Part shown: positions 27,147-35,722 of the stretch, piece after piece | Layout: the number at the start of each line of letters is the position of its first letter | Numbering within the stretch: position 1 is the stretch's first letter | Origin: Pseudomonas putida | Lineage (GTDB): Bacteria; Pseudomonadota; Gammaproteobacteria; Pseudomonadales; Pseudomonadaceae | Length of the DNA: 64,000 nucleotides | Direction of reading: 5' to 3' | Assembly (NCBI RefSeq): GCF_009883635.2 | Contig: NZ_CP026115.2 | Coordinates: 4,836,001 to 4,900,000, forward strand | Made by a program: the position numbers and the translations under genes | The notes under the pieces: model-generated | The model's input: the letters and a program-made list of their open reading frames with translations, nothing else | The model's database searches: none | What the model was told of the DNA's origin: nothing

Positions 27147-28526
27147 ATGCGGGTCAATCTGGATGGCAGAGGCCAGGCGGTCGATGGTGATACCACGACC
27201 ACCGGGGCCATTTGCATCGCCACCGGTACCGGGTACACGTCCGATGGACGCGAGGTGCTCAGGGAAGGCGACCCCACTACGGAGTGTCCGCTTTGTGGGC
27301 AGGAGGGGATGGTTGCCGAAGGGGTTGAGTTCTTCATCTCTTCCGGCAGGCGGGTGGCGATGGATGGCGCGCTGGTCGTTTGTGCCTGTTCACCTGGCAG
27401 CAACCGGGTGGTTGCACCGTTGAATGAGGCACCGCCATCGAGGCAGGCCAGGCCAGCCGTACAAGTGTCTGAGGCTCACACTGAGCACTTTGCGCAATCT
27501 GCGATGACATCCATGCCCGGTACGCTGGAACCGGGGTTCTATGTGGTGCCCCGGCACATGTCGTTCCCGCAGGTGCTGCTGCAGTTGCAGGCGCACGACA
27601 GCACTCTGCCGATCTCGCATCTGCAGCGGCTTAACCCTACCTTCGAGCAAGGGTTCAAGGCTGGGGAAATCTTCGTTATCGGCGATCCGGACAATGGCAA
27701 CGCCTGCACCCGCGAAGAAGCCCAGCTGATGGCAGCCGCAGAGCATGCGCGGCGGGCGCTGGCGGCACTCGATTTTGCCGAGTCGGATTTCATGATGCAG
27801 CACCAGGCCGAGATTGCGGGATTGCTTGCCAACGCAAGCCAATCCATGGGGGTGGGCAAGGACATGCTCGATCAAGGGCTAAAGCAAGTCAGCGGGACAT
27901 TGACCAAGATCGAGCAACTGCATCAACGCGAATTCTTGCGCCATGGCCATCTGAACAGCCCGGGTTTCTTTGCTGAGCGGCGGCAGTTGTTGCAGCAGCT
28001 CGACGGGCAGCTGAAAGCGGCGTTTCTCAACAAAAAGCTCAATCTTGGGAGCTATGAACGGCTGAAGAAGAGTTTGAATATTTCGACCAAAAGCCTTGTG
28101 CATCATTGGTCGAAAGCGGGCGGGCCGGGACAGATTCCGGGGTATGCGACGCATCTGGATAAGGTGGCGAAGCTTGGTAAGTACCTTCAGTGGGGTGGGC
28201 ATGCTGCGGTTGGGCTAGCTGGTACTTCGTCATACCTGAAAGTGCAAGTAGTTTGTCGTGCCGGCGAAACCGAGGCTTGTAGAAAGGTGCGGCTAACTGA
28301 GACAGGTAGTTTTACTGCTGGTGTTGCCGGGGCAACGCTTGGATCATATGCTGCGACCGCAGCGGTAGGCACATTATGCGGTGTTTTTGCAGCGGGAACA
28401 GCAGGTCTAGGCACTCCGCTGTGTGGCATCGTGCTAGTCGGGGGAGGTGGGTTTGCCGGAGGTCTCTTGGGCGCGGAATTCGGAGAGTCAGCAGGTGAGT
28501 TCATCTACGAGGTGACCAATGATTGA
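27147..28526 (+). CDS. PAAR-LysM type VI secretion effector with glycine-zipper C-terminus
   Basis: A 459-residue protein in three parts. Residues 1-90 are a PAAR-like spike tip (GDTTTTGAICIATG, REVLREGDPTTECPLCG, SGRRVAMDGALVVCACSPGS). Residues about 125-185 look like a LysM module (YVVPRHMSFPQVLLQL to LQRLNPTFEQGFKAGEIFVIG). After a helical linker, the last about 110 residues are Gly/Ala-rich and hydrophobic, with repeated GxxxG/A patterns, as in pore-forming tips. The start at 27147 has GGGGAG upstream; the earlier ATG at 27126 does not. The next gene overlaps by eight bases and encodes a membrane protein, the expected immunity partner. No other T6SS gene is in the window. Confidence 0.75.
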   Translation: MRVNLDGRGQAVDGDTTTTGAICIATGTGYTSDGREVLREGDPTTECPLCGQEGMVAEGVEFFISSGRRVAMDGALVVCACSPGSNRVVAPLNEAPPSRQARPAVQVSEAHTEHFAQSAMTSMPGTLEPGFYVVPRHMSFPQVLLQLQAHDSTLPISHLQRLNPTFEQGFKAGEIFVIGDPDNGNACTREEAQLMAAAEHARRALAALDFAESDFMMQHQAEIAGLLANASQSMGVGKDMLDQGLKQVSGTLTKIEQLHQREFLRHGHLNSPGFFAERRQLLQQLDGQLKAAFLNKKLNLGSYERLKKSLNISTKSLVHHWSKAGGPGQIPGYATHLDKVAKLGKYLQWGGHAAVGLAGTSSYLKVQVVCRAGETEACRKVRLTETGSFTAGVAGATLGSYAATAAVGTLCGVFAAGTAGLGTPLCGIVLVGGGGFAGGLLGAEFGESAGEFIYEVTND

Positions 28527-28911
28527 TATTTCAACTTGGCCCTCAGGTCTTAAGCTAATCATTTTGCTTAGCCCCTTCATTGTGGGACTGCCCGGCGTTG
28601 TCATGGGCGCTTACATTACGCTGTCCAAAGACTATGGCGTTGTCTGCTCTTCAATTACCAGTAATCCATATCTAGAAGTATTGAAGAGGACTTGGGGCAA
28701 TGGAAGCTTCAAGTGGCGATGGATGTTAGTGGGGGCAGTGGGCGGATTGGTTTCATTTCCTTGGTTGGTATTGCGAACTGGGAAGCTGGATGTAGAAGAG
28801 TTGAAGGCGTTTCCACTCAGCCTCAAACGAAGGCTCGTGATCTCATCTTGGCTGACTGTGAGCGGATTCGTCGGGATGGCGGCTATGTGGGCATTTGTCC
28901 GATTCAAGTAG
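28519..28911 (+). CDS. Small membrane protein, probable immunity protein
   Basis: A 130-residue protein with three hydrophobic segments (about residues 11-34, 67-88 and 105-127). It overlaps the PAAR gene by eight bases. A multi-pass membrane protein immediately behind a toxin with a membrane-active tip is the usual arrangement for a pore-former and its immunity protein. I recognise no family. The DNA is clearly AT-richer than the surroundings: three 60-base lines that I counted give about 40, 53 and 53 % GC. Confidence 0.6.
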   Translation: MIDISTWPSGLKLIILLSPFIVGLPGVVMGAYITLSKDYGVVCSSITSNPYLEVLKRTWGNGSFKWRWMLVGAVGGLVSFPWLVLRTGKLDVEELKAFPLSLKRRLVISSWLTVSGFVGMAAMWAFVRFK

Positions 28912-28925
28912 CCAATACTCTTGGA

Positions 28926-29987
28926 TCAGACCCGCATCTGCGGGTCTTCCTCCTTCTCACCAACCTTGTCTTTCCCGATCGTTGGCTGTTCCAACTCCGT
29001 GTCACTCACCACCTTCTCCCCCCGCGTCTTGATCAACGAAACCACCACCCCACCCAGCAACAACCCGAACGTCACCCCCAACGACAGCAACGCCGGTACC
29101 TTGCCCACCATGCCGTGGTAGAAGATCTTGCAGCCAATGAAGATCAGCACCAGCGCCAGCGCATACTTGAGGTAGACAAACCGGTGCATCAGCGCCGACA
29201 AGGCAAAGTACAGCGAGCGCAAACCCAGGATGGCGAAGATGTTCGAGGTGTAGACGATGAACGGGTCCTGGGTGATGGCGAAGATCGCCGGTACGCTGTC
29301 GACGGCGAACACCAGGTCGGCCAGTTCGATCAGCACCAAGGCCAGGAACAGCGGTGTGGCATAACGCAGGGCCTTGCTTTCGCCGGGCGGGGTCAGGTGC
29401 ACGAAGAAGTGCGAGCCATGGATCTGGTCGGTCACACGCATGTGCCGGCGGACGAATTTCAAGATCGGGTTATTGGCAAGGTCGGGGTGGCTGTCCTCCT
29501 TCGACAGGGCCATCTTCACCCCGGTGAACAGCAGGAAGGCGCCGAAGATATAGAGCACCCAGGCAAAGTTCTGCACCAGCGCCGCCCCCACGCCGATCAT
29601 GATCGCACGCAGGAACACCACGCCAAGAATGCCCCAGAACAGTACGCGGTGCTGGTAGCGGCGGGGGATGGCGAAGAAGCCGAAGATCATCGCCATGACG
29701 AACACGTTGTCCATCGACAACGACTGCTCGACCAGGAAACCGGTGTAGAACTCCAGCGCCGACTGCGCCCCCAGCTCATGCCAGACCCACAGGCCGAACA
29801 GCACGCCGACGCTGAAATAGCCCGAATACAGCAACAGGCTTTCGCGCATTTCGATCTCGCGGTCCTGGCGGTGCAGCACACCCAGGTCGAGTACCAGCAA
29901 ACCGATGACGATGGCCATGAACACCAGCCACAACCAGGTGCTGGTGCCAAGAAACGGGGAGGTGAGGAATGTCTGCAGAGCTGTCAT
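28926..29987 (-). CDS. TerC/Alx family membrane protein
   Basis: A 353-residue protein with about eight to nine membrane segments. The family motif EQSLSMDNVFVMAMIFGFFAIPRRYQHRVLFWGI lies near residues 85-120 and LADLVFAVDSVPAIFAITQDPFIVYTSNIFAILGLRSLYFAL near 215-255; the Asp residues in these segments are thought to bind metal. TerC/Alx proteins act in manganese export or metal handling during tellurite or alkaline stress. The start at 29987 has GGAGG seven bases upstream. The C-terminus is short, charged and overlaps the hairpin at 28929-28946. Confidence 0.88.
   Translation of the reverse strand: MTALQTFLTSPFLGTSTWLWLVFMAIVIGLLVLDLGVLHRQDREIEMRESLLLYSGYFSVGVLFGLWVWHELGAQSALEFYTGFLVEQSLSMDNVFVMAMIFGFFAIPRRYQHRVLFWGILGVVFLRAIMIGVGAALVQNFAWVLYIFGAFLLFTGVKMALSKEDSHPDLANNPILKFVRRHMRVTDQIHGSHFFVHLTPPGESKALRYATPLFLALVLIELADLVFAVDSVPAIFAITQDPFIVYTSNIFAILGLRSLYFALSALMHRFVYLKYALALVLIFIGCKIFYHGMVGKVPALLSLGVTFGLLLGGVVVSLIKTRGEKVVSDTELEQPTIGKDKVGEKEEDPQMRV
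28929..28946 (+). terminator. Hairpin ending the toxin-immunity unit
   Basis: GACCCGCA and TGCGGGTC form an 8-bp stem with a two-base loop, followed on the plus strand by TTCCTCCTTCT, a weak pyrimidine tract. It lies inside the last codons of the convergent terC gene, so one sequence serves as coding DNA and as terminator. Confidence 0.45.
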
Positions 29988-30146
29988 GAGCCCCTCCTTG
30001 AATGTCGACGTTGCCAAGTGAAGATCGCAACAGTGATCCGACATCACGGCTTGGCAGCCGTCAGAGGGGCCCGGTATCACATGGGCTTGAGCCTAGACCC
30101 GTTTGCCAGTGATGCCGAATGGTGAGCTGTTACATTTCTTTGCGTG

Positions 30147-31454
30147 TCAGTAGACCCAGACTTCCACCCGACGGTTACGCAAGCGGCCTTGCTCCCTGTC
30201 ATTGCCGGCGATCGGCAACTCGTCGCCCATACCGGTCACTTCCAGCACCTCGACGCCACCCCGTGCCAGTTCGCGGCGTACGGCCTGGGCACGCAAGCGC
30301 GACAGCAACGCTGCACGGCCGGGCGTTTCCTTAGGGTCGCCGAAACCTACCAGCACCGCCTTGCTTTGCAGCTTGCCAGCCTGGCGCAGGTATTCGACCA
30401 CCCGCTGCACATCGCGCAGGGCCTTGTTGTCGAGGCTGGCGCTGCCTTCCTGGAAGCGGAAATTGACGCTCAAGCGTTGCGCTTGCTGGGCAAGGCTGCG
30501 GTAGCGGGGCGGCATGTCGGCCTGCGCCGCTACCGGTTGCGTCTGGACCTGCTGCGAGACGAAGCCCTGTTCGGCGACGATGGCCTGGCCGGCCGCAGTC
30601 TGGGCGAAGTCGGCCAGCGCCCGGGCCTGGGGTTTGGCATTGGCTGGCAGGTAGAAGTACAGCCGCCGCGACAGCGGGTAGTCCTCGCTGGCGACCAGTG
30701 GGCGATCAGGCAGCATGGCCGGTGCATCGCCCTCGGCCACCGCCAGCACCTTGGCCCCGTGTACCGCCGCCAGGCTGCTGAAACCGATGGCGTGACGATC
30801 AGCGCCGACCCGTTCGGCGAGGGTTTCGCTGGACTCGAAGCGCTGCGCCTGCGTGGCCAGCACGCCATGGTGCGGTTCCAGTACCAGTGCCTTGAAAGTT
30901 TCATAGGTCCCGGAGCGATCATCGCGGGCATACAGGTGAATGGCCCCACCTGCCACGCCCAGTTGCTCCCAGTGCTGGATCTGCCCGGAGAAGATCTGCG
31001 CCAGTTGCTGGGTGGTCAGTTGTGGCAGCGGGTTGTCGGGGTGGACGATGACGGCCACGCCATCCAGGCCGATGACCTGTTCGGCCCTGGCCGAGCGCAG
31101 GTCGCCCAGGGCCTTGAGCTGGTTCACTTCGGCATCGCTGATGGGACGCGAGGCCGCCGCCAGGTCTGCCTGGCCCTGGCCGAGGGCGGCAAAACCGGTG
31201 CTCGAACCGTGGGCGGCGATGTCGATACGCAAAGGTTGGCCATGCGCATCGCGGGCCTTGATCACGGTTTCGTTGGCCACCGCGCCTGGCAGTTGCTCGA
31301 TGTCCGTCGCCTGCTGCGCGCGCAGGTGCGCTTGCACCAATGCCGGCAGCAATGCTGCGCCAATGGTGTTGGAACCCTGCACGCGCAACAGCGCAGGGTC
31401 GGCCTGGGCCGTCAGGGTCAGCAGGAGAGGCAGCAGGAGCAGCAGGCGGCGCAT
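30147..31454 (-). CDS. PstS-like binding domain fused to OmpA C-terminal domain
   Basis: A 435-residue exported protein. The signal peptide (MRRLLLLLPLLLTLTAQA) is followed by a phosphate-binding-protein-like domain (LLRVQGSNTIGAALLPALV; residues about 20-280) and a C-terminal OmpA domain (VNFRFQEGSASLDNKALRDVQRVVEYL to NRRVEVWVY; residues about 315-435) that binds peptidoglycan. The fusion suggests a cell-wall-anchored periplasmic ligand sensor or scavenger. No pst genes are nearby. The ATG start is preferred over an upstream TTG. Confidence 0.8.
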   Translation of the reverse strand: MRRLLLLLPLLLTLTAQADPALLRVQGSNTIGAALLPALVQAHLRAQQATDIEQLPGAVANETVIKARDAHGQPLRIDIAAHGSSTGFAALGQGQADLAAASRPISDAEVNQLKALGDLRSARAEQVIGLDGVAVIVHPDNPLPQLTTQQLAQIFSGQIQHWEQLGVAGGAIHLYARDDRSGTYETFKALVLEPHHGVLATQAQRFESSETLAERVGADRHAIGFSSLAAVHGAKVLAVAEGDAPAMLPDRPLVASEDYPLSRRLYFYLPANAKPQARALADFAQTAAGQAIVAEQGFVSQQVQTQPVAAQADMPPRYRSLAQQAQRLSVNFRFQEGSASLDNKALRDVQRVVEYLRQAGKLQSKAVLVGFGDPKETPGRAALLSRLRAQAVRRELARGGVEVLEVTGMGDELPIAGNDREQGRLRNRRVEVWVY

Positions 31455-31520
31455 GCCGGGCAACCTTTGGCATAGAGTTGCCCGGCAGATTACGACGGTG
31501 GCGTGACCGAAATGTGACAG

Positions 31521-32621
31521 TCAGGCGGCATTCAGTGCATCGACGATGGCCTGGCCGACCGCCTGGGTCGAGCGGCTGCCGCCCATGTCAGGCGTGGTCG
31601 CACCGCTGGCGATGACCGCCTCGATGGCCAGCAGGATTTCATCGTGTGCGGCCTGATAACGGGCGTCCGCGGTTTCCTTGCCAAGGAATTCGAGCATCAG
31701 CGCACCCGACCAGATCATGCCGATCGGGTTGGCGATGTTCTTGCCGAAGATATCCGGCGCCGAGCCATGCACCGGCTCGAACAACGACGGGAGCTTGCGC
31801 TCGGGGTTGAGGTTGGCCGACGGCGCGATGCCGATGGTGCCGGTGCAGGCCGGCCCGAGGTCGGAGAGGATGTCGCCGAACAGGTTGGAGGCTACCACCA
31901 CGTCGAAGCGCTCCGGTTGCAGCACGAAGCGTGCGCAAAGGATGTCGATGTGCTGTTTGTCCCAGGTGATCTCCGGGTAGTGCGCGGCCACCGCGGCGGT
32001 GCGCTCGTCCCAGTACGGCATGCTCACGGCCATGCCGTTGGACTTGGTGGCCGAGGTCACATGCTGGCGCGGGCGATTGTGGGCAAGTTCGAACGCGTAT
32101 TCGAGGATGCGGTCGACGCCACGGCGGGTGAACACCGATTCCTGCAGGACGAATTCATTGGCAGTGCCTTCGAACATGCGCCCTCCCAGCGACGAGTATT
32201 CGCCTTCGGTGTTTTCCCGCACCACCACGAAGTCGATGTCGCCAGGCTGCTTGCCGGCCAGCGGGCACGGCACGCCGGGGAACAGGCGGACCGGGCGAAT
32301 GTTCACGTACTGGTCGAAGTCGCGGCGGAACTTGAGCAGCGAACCCCACAGGGAAATGTGGTCAGGCACCTTGTCGGGCCAGCCGACGGCACCGAAGTAC
32401 AAGGCGTCGAAGACCTTGAGCTGGTCGAACCAGTCGTCCGGCATCATCTTGCCGTGGGCCAGGTAGTAGTCGCAGCTGGCCCATTCGAAAAACTCGAACT
32501 GCAGGTCCAGGCCATGCTTGCGGGCAGCCGCTTCGAGCACGCGGATACCTTCCGGGAGCACTTCATTGCCGATGCCGTCGCCGGGAATGGCGGCGATCTT
32601 GAACGTCTTGGTCTTGGTCAT
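31521..32621 (-). CDS. Tartrate dehydrogenase / D-malate dehydrogenase
   Basis: A 366-residue NAD-dependent beta-decarboxylating dehydrogenase of the IMDH/TtuC family. Motifs: IAAIPGDGIGNEVLPEG, VRENTEGEYSSLGG, NLFGDILSDLGPACTGTIGIAPSANL and EPVHGSAPDIFGKNIANPIG. The length matches P. putida tartrate dehydrogenase, which acts on tartrate, D-malate and related acids with Mn2+ and K+. It is divergent from a LysR gene similar in place to DmlR/TtdR regulators. Confidence 0.9.
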   Translation of the reverse strand: MTKTKTFKIAAIPGDGIGNEVLPEGIRVLEAAARKHGLDLQFEFFEWASCDYYLAHGKMMPDDWFDQLKVFDALYFGAVGWPDKVPDHISLWGSLLKFRRDFDQYVNIRPVRLFPGVPCPLAGKQPGDIDFVVVRENTEGEYSSLGGRMFEGTANEFVLQESVFTRRGVDRILEYAFELAHNRPRQHVTSATKSNGMAVSMPYWDERTAAVAAHYPEITWDKQHIDILCARFVLQPERFDVVVASNLFGDILSDLGPACTGTIGIAPSANLNPERKLPSLFEPVHGSAPDIFGKNIANPIGMIWSGALMLEFLGKETADARYQAAHDEILLAIEAVIASGATTPDMGGSRSTQAVGQAIVDALNAA

Positions 32622-32717
32622 GGCCACACCGTGTGTCTGGGGAACTGATGTCGGCCATGCTATAAGGGTCCTTTGCATAAATAATCAGCTAGCTCATGCA
32701 TTCTTGGTGCACGTATC

Positions 32718-33629
32718 GTGAATAATCTGCCCAGCCTCGACGACCTTGATATCTTCCTTCAGGTGACCCGCCGTGCGAGCTTTGCGGCGGTGGCCGAGGC
32801 CCGTGGGATGTCGGCTGCCTTCGTCAGCAAGCGCATCCGCGTGCTCGAAGCGGACCTCGGCGTGCGTCTGCTGCACCGCACCACCCGGCGGGTGACGGTG
32901 AGCGAGGAGGGTGAGCGGGTCTATCAATGGGCGCAGCATATCTTCGAGGCACTGCAGCGCATGGGCGACGACCTGGACGCCGGGCAGCGGGAGCCAGCCG
33001 GGCAGTTGCGCATCGCCAGCAGCCTGGGCCTGGGGCGGCGGATGGTGGCGCCAGCGTTGTCGGAGCTGGCGGCGCGCTACCCACGGCTGGACATCCGCCT
33101 GGACGTGCATGATCGCCTGGTGGACCTGGTGGCCGAGGGCGTCGATCTGGATATCCGCGTGGGTGACCAGATTGCCCCGAACCTGATCGCCAAGCGCCTG
33201 GCGCGCAACTGGCGGGTGTTGTGCGCGGCGCCGGACTACCTTGCCCGGCGCGGCACGCCGAAGAGCCTGGCGGATCTGGCCAGTCATGACTGCCTGGTGA
33301 TCAAGGAGCGCGACCATCCTTTCGGGGTCTGGCACCTTGAGGGGCCTGCGGGCGAGGAGAGTGTGCGGGTCACTGGCGCACTGTCGAGCAACCATGGCGA
33401 AGTGGTGCACCAGTGGTGCCTGAACGGGCGCGGGATCGTGCTGCGGTCGTGGTGGGATGTGCACGACAGCCTGGCGGATGGCCGGCTGGTGCAGGTGCTG
33501 GAGGGGTATCGGCAGAGTGCCGATATCTGGGCGGTGTATACCGCGCCGCTGGCCGGGTCGGCCAAGGTGCGGGTGGCGGTGGAGTTTTTCCGGGAGTTCT
33601 TTGCCGACAGGTTTCAGATTCCGGGTTGA
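32718..33629 (+). CDS. LysR family transcriptional regulator (DmlR-like)
   Basis: A 303-residue LysR protein starting at GTG: HTH in SFAAVAEARGMSAAFVSKRIRVLEADLGVRLLHRTTRR and an effector domain of the CrgA/DmlR type (DIRVGDQIAPNLIAKRLARNWRVLCAAPDYL). The 96-base region shared with the divergent tartrate/D-malate dehydrogenase gene is AT-rich. Activation of that gene by its substrate is the likely role. Confidence 0.87.
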   Translation: MNNLPSLDDLDIFLQVTRRASFAAVAEARGMSAAFVSKRIRVLEADLGVRLLHRTTRRVTVSEEGERVYQWAQHIFEALQRMGDDLDAGQREPAGQLRIASSLGLGRRMVAPALSELAARYPRLDIRLDVHDRLVDLVAEGVDLDIRVGDQIAPNLIAKRLARNWRVLCAAPDYLARRGTPKSLADLASHDCLVIKERDHPFGVWHLEGPAGEESVRVTGALSSNHGEVVHQWCLNGRGIVLRSWWDVHDSLADGRLVQVLEGYRQSADIWAVYTAPLAGSAKVRVAVEFFREFFADRFQIPG

Positions 33630-33630
33630 C

Positions 33631-33720
33631 TGTACCGGCCTCTTCGCGGGACAAGCCCGCTCCTACACGGAATGTGCAACGCCTGTAGGAGCGGGCTTGT
33701 CCCGCGAAGAGGCCGGTACA
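33631..33720. repeat. REP doublet (inverted pair)
   Basis: The pair begins TGTACCGGCCTCTTCGCGGG and ends with its exact reverse complement, giving symmetric ends and a 20-base inner loop. It separates the convergent LysR and ABC-ATPase genes. Confidence 0.92.
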
Positions 33721-33738
33721 GCCACTAACCCACCGGGA

Positions 33739-34887
33739 TCAGTGCGCGCCGGCCGACTTGCTCAGATCACTCTCGGCCCACTCGGTATAGATGCAGGCAT
33801 CCGCCACCGCCCAGCGCACCTTCACGGTATCCCCCGGCTGCATCGGCATCCCGGCGGCAGATAGCGCCTTCACCGTCAGCTCGGTACCGCCCGTGGTGAC
33901 CACATGGCAGGTCTGGCTCTCACCCAGGAACAGGACCTCACCGACCTTGGCACTGACCTCGTTCCAGCCCGCAGGCAATGGCTCGCGCGCGGCCTGTTCG
34001 GCGGTCAAGGCCAGGGCCTTCTCCGGCCGCACCATGATCAGTGCATCCTGCTCGGCGCTGAGGCCTGGGGTCAGGCGAATCGCCACCGGCTGGCCCTCAA
34101 AGCTTCCCGCGCCATTGCTGCTGGCCTTGATCCGCAGGAAGTTGGAGTTGCCCAGGAACGACGCGACAAAGGCATTCGGCGGGTTCTGATAAAGGTCGTA
34201 ACCGGTACCCAGGCCAACGATCTTGCCATGGCTGAAGATGGCGATGCGCTGGGACAGACGCATGGCTTCTTCCTGGTCATGGGTCACGTAGACGATGGTG
34301 ATACCCAGCCGGCGGTGCAGCTGGCGCAGTTCGTCCTGCAGGTCTTCACGCAGCTTCTTGTCCAGCGCACCGAGCGGTTCGTCCATCAGCAGGATGCGTG
34401 GCTCGTACACCAGCGCCCGGGCAATCGCCACGCGCTGCTGCTGGCCACCGGACATCTGCGATGGCTTGCGGTGGGCAAACTTCTCCAGCTGCACCAGCTT
34501 GAGCATGGCATCGACGCGCTTGCTGGTCTCGGTGGCGCTGAGCTTGCGGATGGCCAGCGGGAAGCCGATGTTGTCACGCACGTTCAAGTGCGGGAACAGC
34601 GAGTAGCGCTGGAATACCATGCCGATGTCACGCTTGTGCGGCGGCACATTGACCAGCGACTGGCCCTCGACCAGGATCTCGCCGCTGCTCGGCGTTTCGA
34701 AACCGGCCAGCATTGACAGCGTGGTGGACTTGCCCGAGCCGCTGGAGCCGAGGAAGGTCAGGAACTCGCCGTCCTGGATCTCCAGGTCGAGGTTGTCCAC
34801 GGCAGTGAAGTCGCCGTAGTGCTTGTTCAGGCCACGCAGGCTGACCAGGGTCTTGCCGTGGGCGTTGTCTTTGATGACTGCACTCAT
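33739..34887 (-). CDS. PotA-type ABC transporter ATPase
   Basis: A 382-residue ATPase of the spermidine/putrescine importer class. Walker A is GSSGSGKST, followed by QRYSLFPHLNV (Q-loop), signature MSGGQQQR and Walker B ILLMDEPLGALD. A C-terminal TOBE domain (residues about 290-370) completes the family layout. The start is placed at MSAVIKDN; the A-rich AAAACAACA just before it resembles a Crc/Hfq target. It is the last gene of the four-gene operon starting at 37662. Confidence 0.9.
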   Translation of the reverse strand: MSAVIKDNAHGKTLVSLRGLNKHYGDFTAVDNLDLEIQDGEFLTFLGSSGSGKSTTLSMLAGFETPSSGEILVEGQSLVNVPPHKRDIGMVFQRYSLFPHLNVRDNIGFPLAIRKLSATETSKRVDAMLKLVQLEKFAHRKPSQMSGGQQQRVAIARALVYEPRILLMDEPLGALDKKLREDLQDELRQLHRRLGITIVYVTHDQEEAMRLSQRIAIFSHGKIVGLGTGYDLYQNPPNAFVASFLGNSNFLRIKASSNGAGSFEGQPVAIRLTPGLSAEQDALIMVRPEKALALTAEQAAREPLPAGWNEVSAKVGEVLFLGESQTCHVVTTGGTELTVKALSAAGMPMQPGDTVKVRWAVADACIYTEWAESDLSKSAGAH

Positions 34888-34897
34888 TGTTGTTTTC
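34888..34897 (-). promoter_or_regulatory. Possible Crc/Hfq (catabolite-repression) motif before the ATPase start
   Basis: The bases before the ATG read GAGAAAACAACA on the minus strand, so AACAACAA is formed with the start codon, matching the AANAANAA pattern. It overlaps the Shine-Dalgarno to start interval. Confidence 0.4.
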
Positions 34898-34906
34898 TCC
34901 GCACGC

Positions 34907-35716
34907 TCAGGCGTTGACTTCGGTGCGCCGGCGCAAGGCGGCGGCAATGAACATGACAAGCAGCGACAGGCCGATCAGCAGGGTAGAAGCCACGGCGATC
35001 ACCGGGCTCAGGTCCTGGCGCAGGGTGGTCCACATCTTCACCGGCAGGGTCTGCAGGTCGGGGCTGGCCATCATCACGCTCAGCACCACCTCGTCCCACG
35101 ACACCAGGAAGGCGAACAGGCCACCGGCGATCATGCCCGGGCGAATCGCCGGGAAGGTCACCTTGAAGATCGCCTGCAGACGCGAGGCACCGCAGATCAC
35201 CGCGGCATCCTCGATCGACTGGTCGAACAGCTTCAGCGAGTTGATGATCGAAATGATGGTGAACGGCAGGGCGACGATCACATGGCTGACCACGAAGGCG
35301 AACAGCGTGCCGGTGTAGCCCAGCTTGAGGAACAGCGCGTACACCGCCACGGCGATGATCACCAGTGGCACGATCATCGGCATGGTGAACAGCCCGTAGA
35401 GCATTTCGCGGCCGGGGAAGCGGCCACGCACCAGGGCGAAGGCGGTGGGCAGGCCCAGCAGCACCGCGGCGATGGTGGTCAGCACGGCGACCTTGAGGCT
35501 GGCCAGGGCCGCGTCCATCCACTCCGGGTTGGAGAAGAACTGGCCGTACCACTTGAAGGTCCAGCCCGGTGGCGGGAACACCAGCCACTGGGACGAGCCG
35601 AACGACAGCAGCACGATGAACACCACCGGCAGCAGCAGGAAGGCCGCGATGACCCCGGTGGTCAGGTACAGGCCCGTACGCAACGGGCGACCCATGGCAT
35701 TGGGAGACAGGAGCAT
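34907..35716 (-). CDS. PotC-type ABC transporter permease
   Basis: A 269-residue permease with six membrane segments and the EAA-type loop AAVICGASRLQAIFKVTFPAIRPGMIAGGLFAF (residues about 170-205) that docks on the ATPase. The PotC branch has this length and placement as second permease. It starts six bases after the stop of the first permease gene and is followed by the ATPase gene after 19 bases. Confidence 0.9.
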   Translation of the reverse strand: MLLSPNAMGRPLRTGLYLTTGVIAAFLLLPVVFIVLLSFGSSQWLVFPPPGWTFKWYGQFFSNPEWMDAALASLKVAVLTTIAAVLLGLPTAFALVRGRFPGREMLYGLFTMPMIVPLVIIAVAVYALFLKLGYTGTLFAFVVSHVIVALPFTIISIINSLKLFDQSIEDAAVICGASRLQAIFKVTFPAIRPGMIAGGLFAFLVSWDEVVLSVMMASPDLQTLPVKMWTTLRQDLSPVIAVASTLLIGLSLLVMFIAAALRRRTEVNA

Positions 35717-35722
35717 GGCGGT

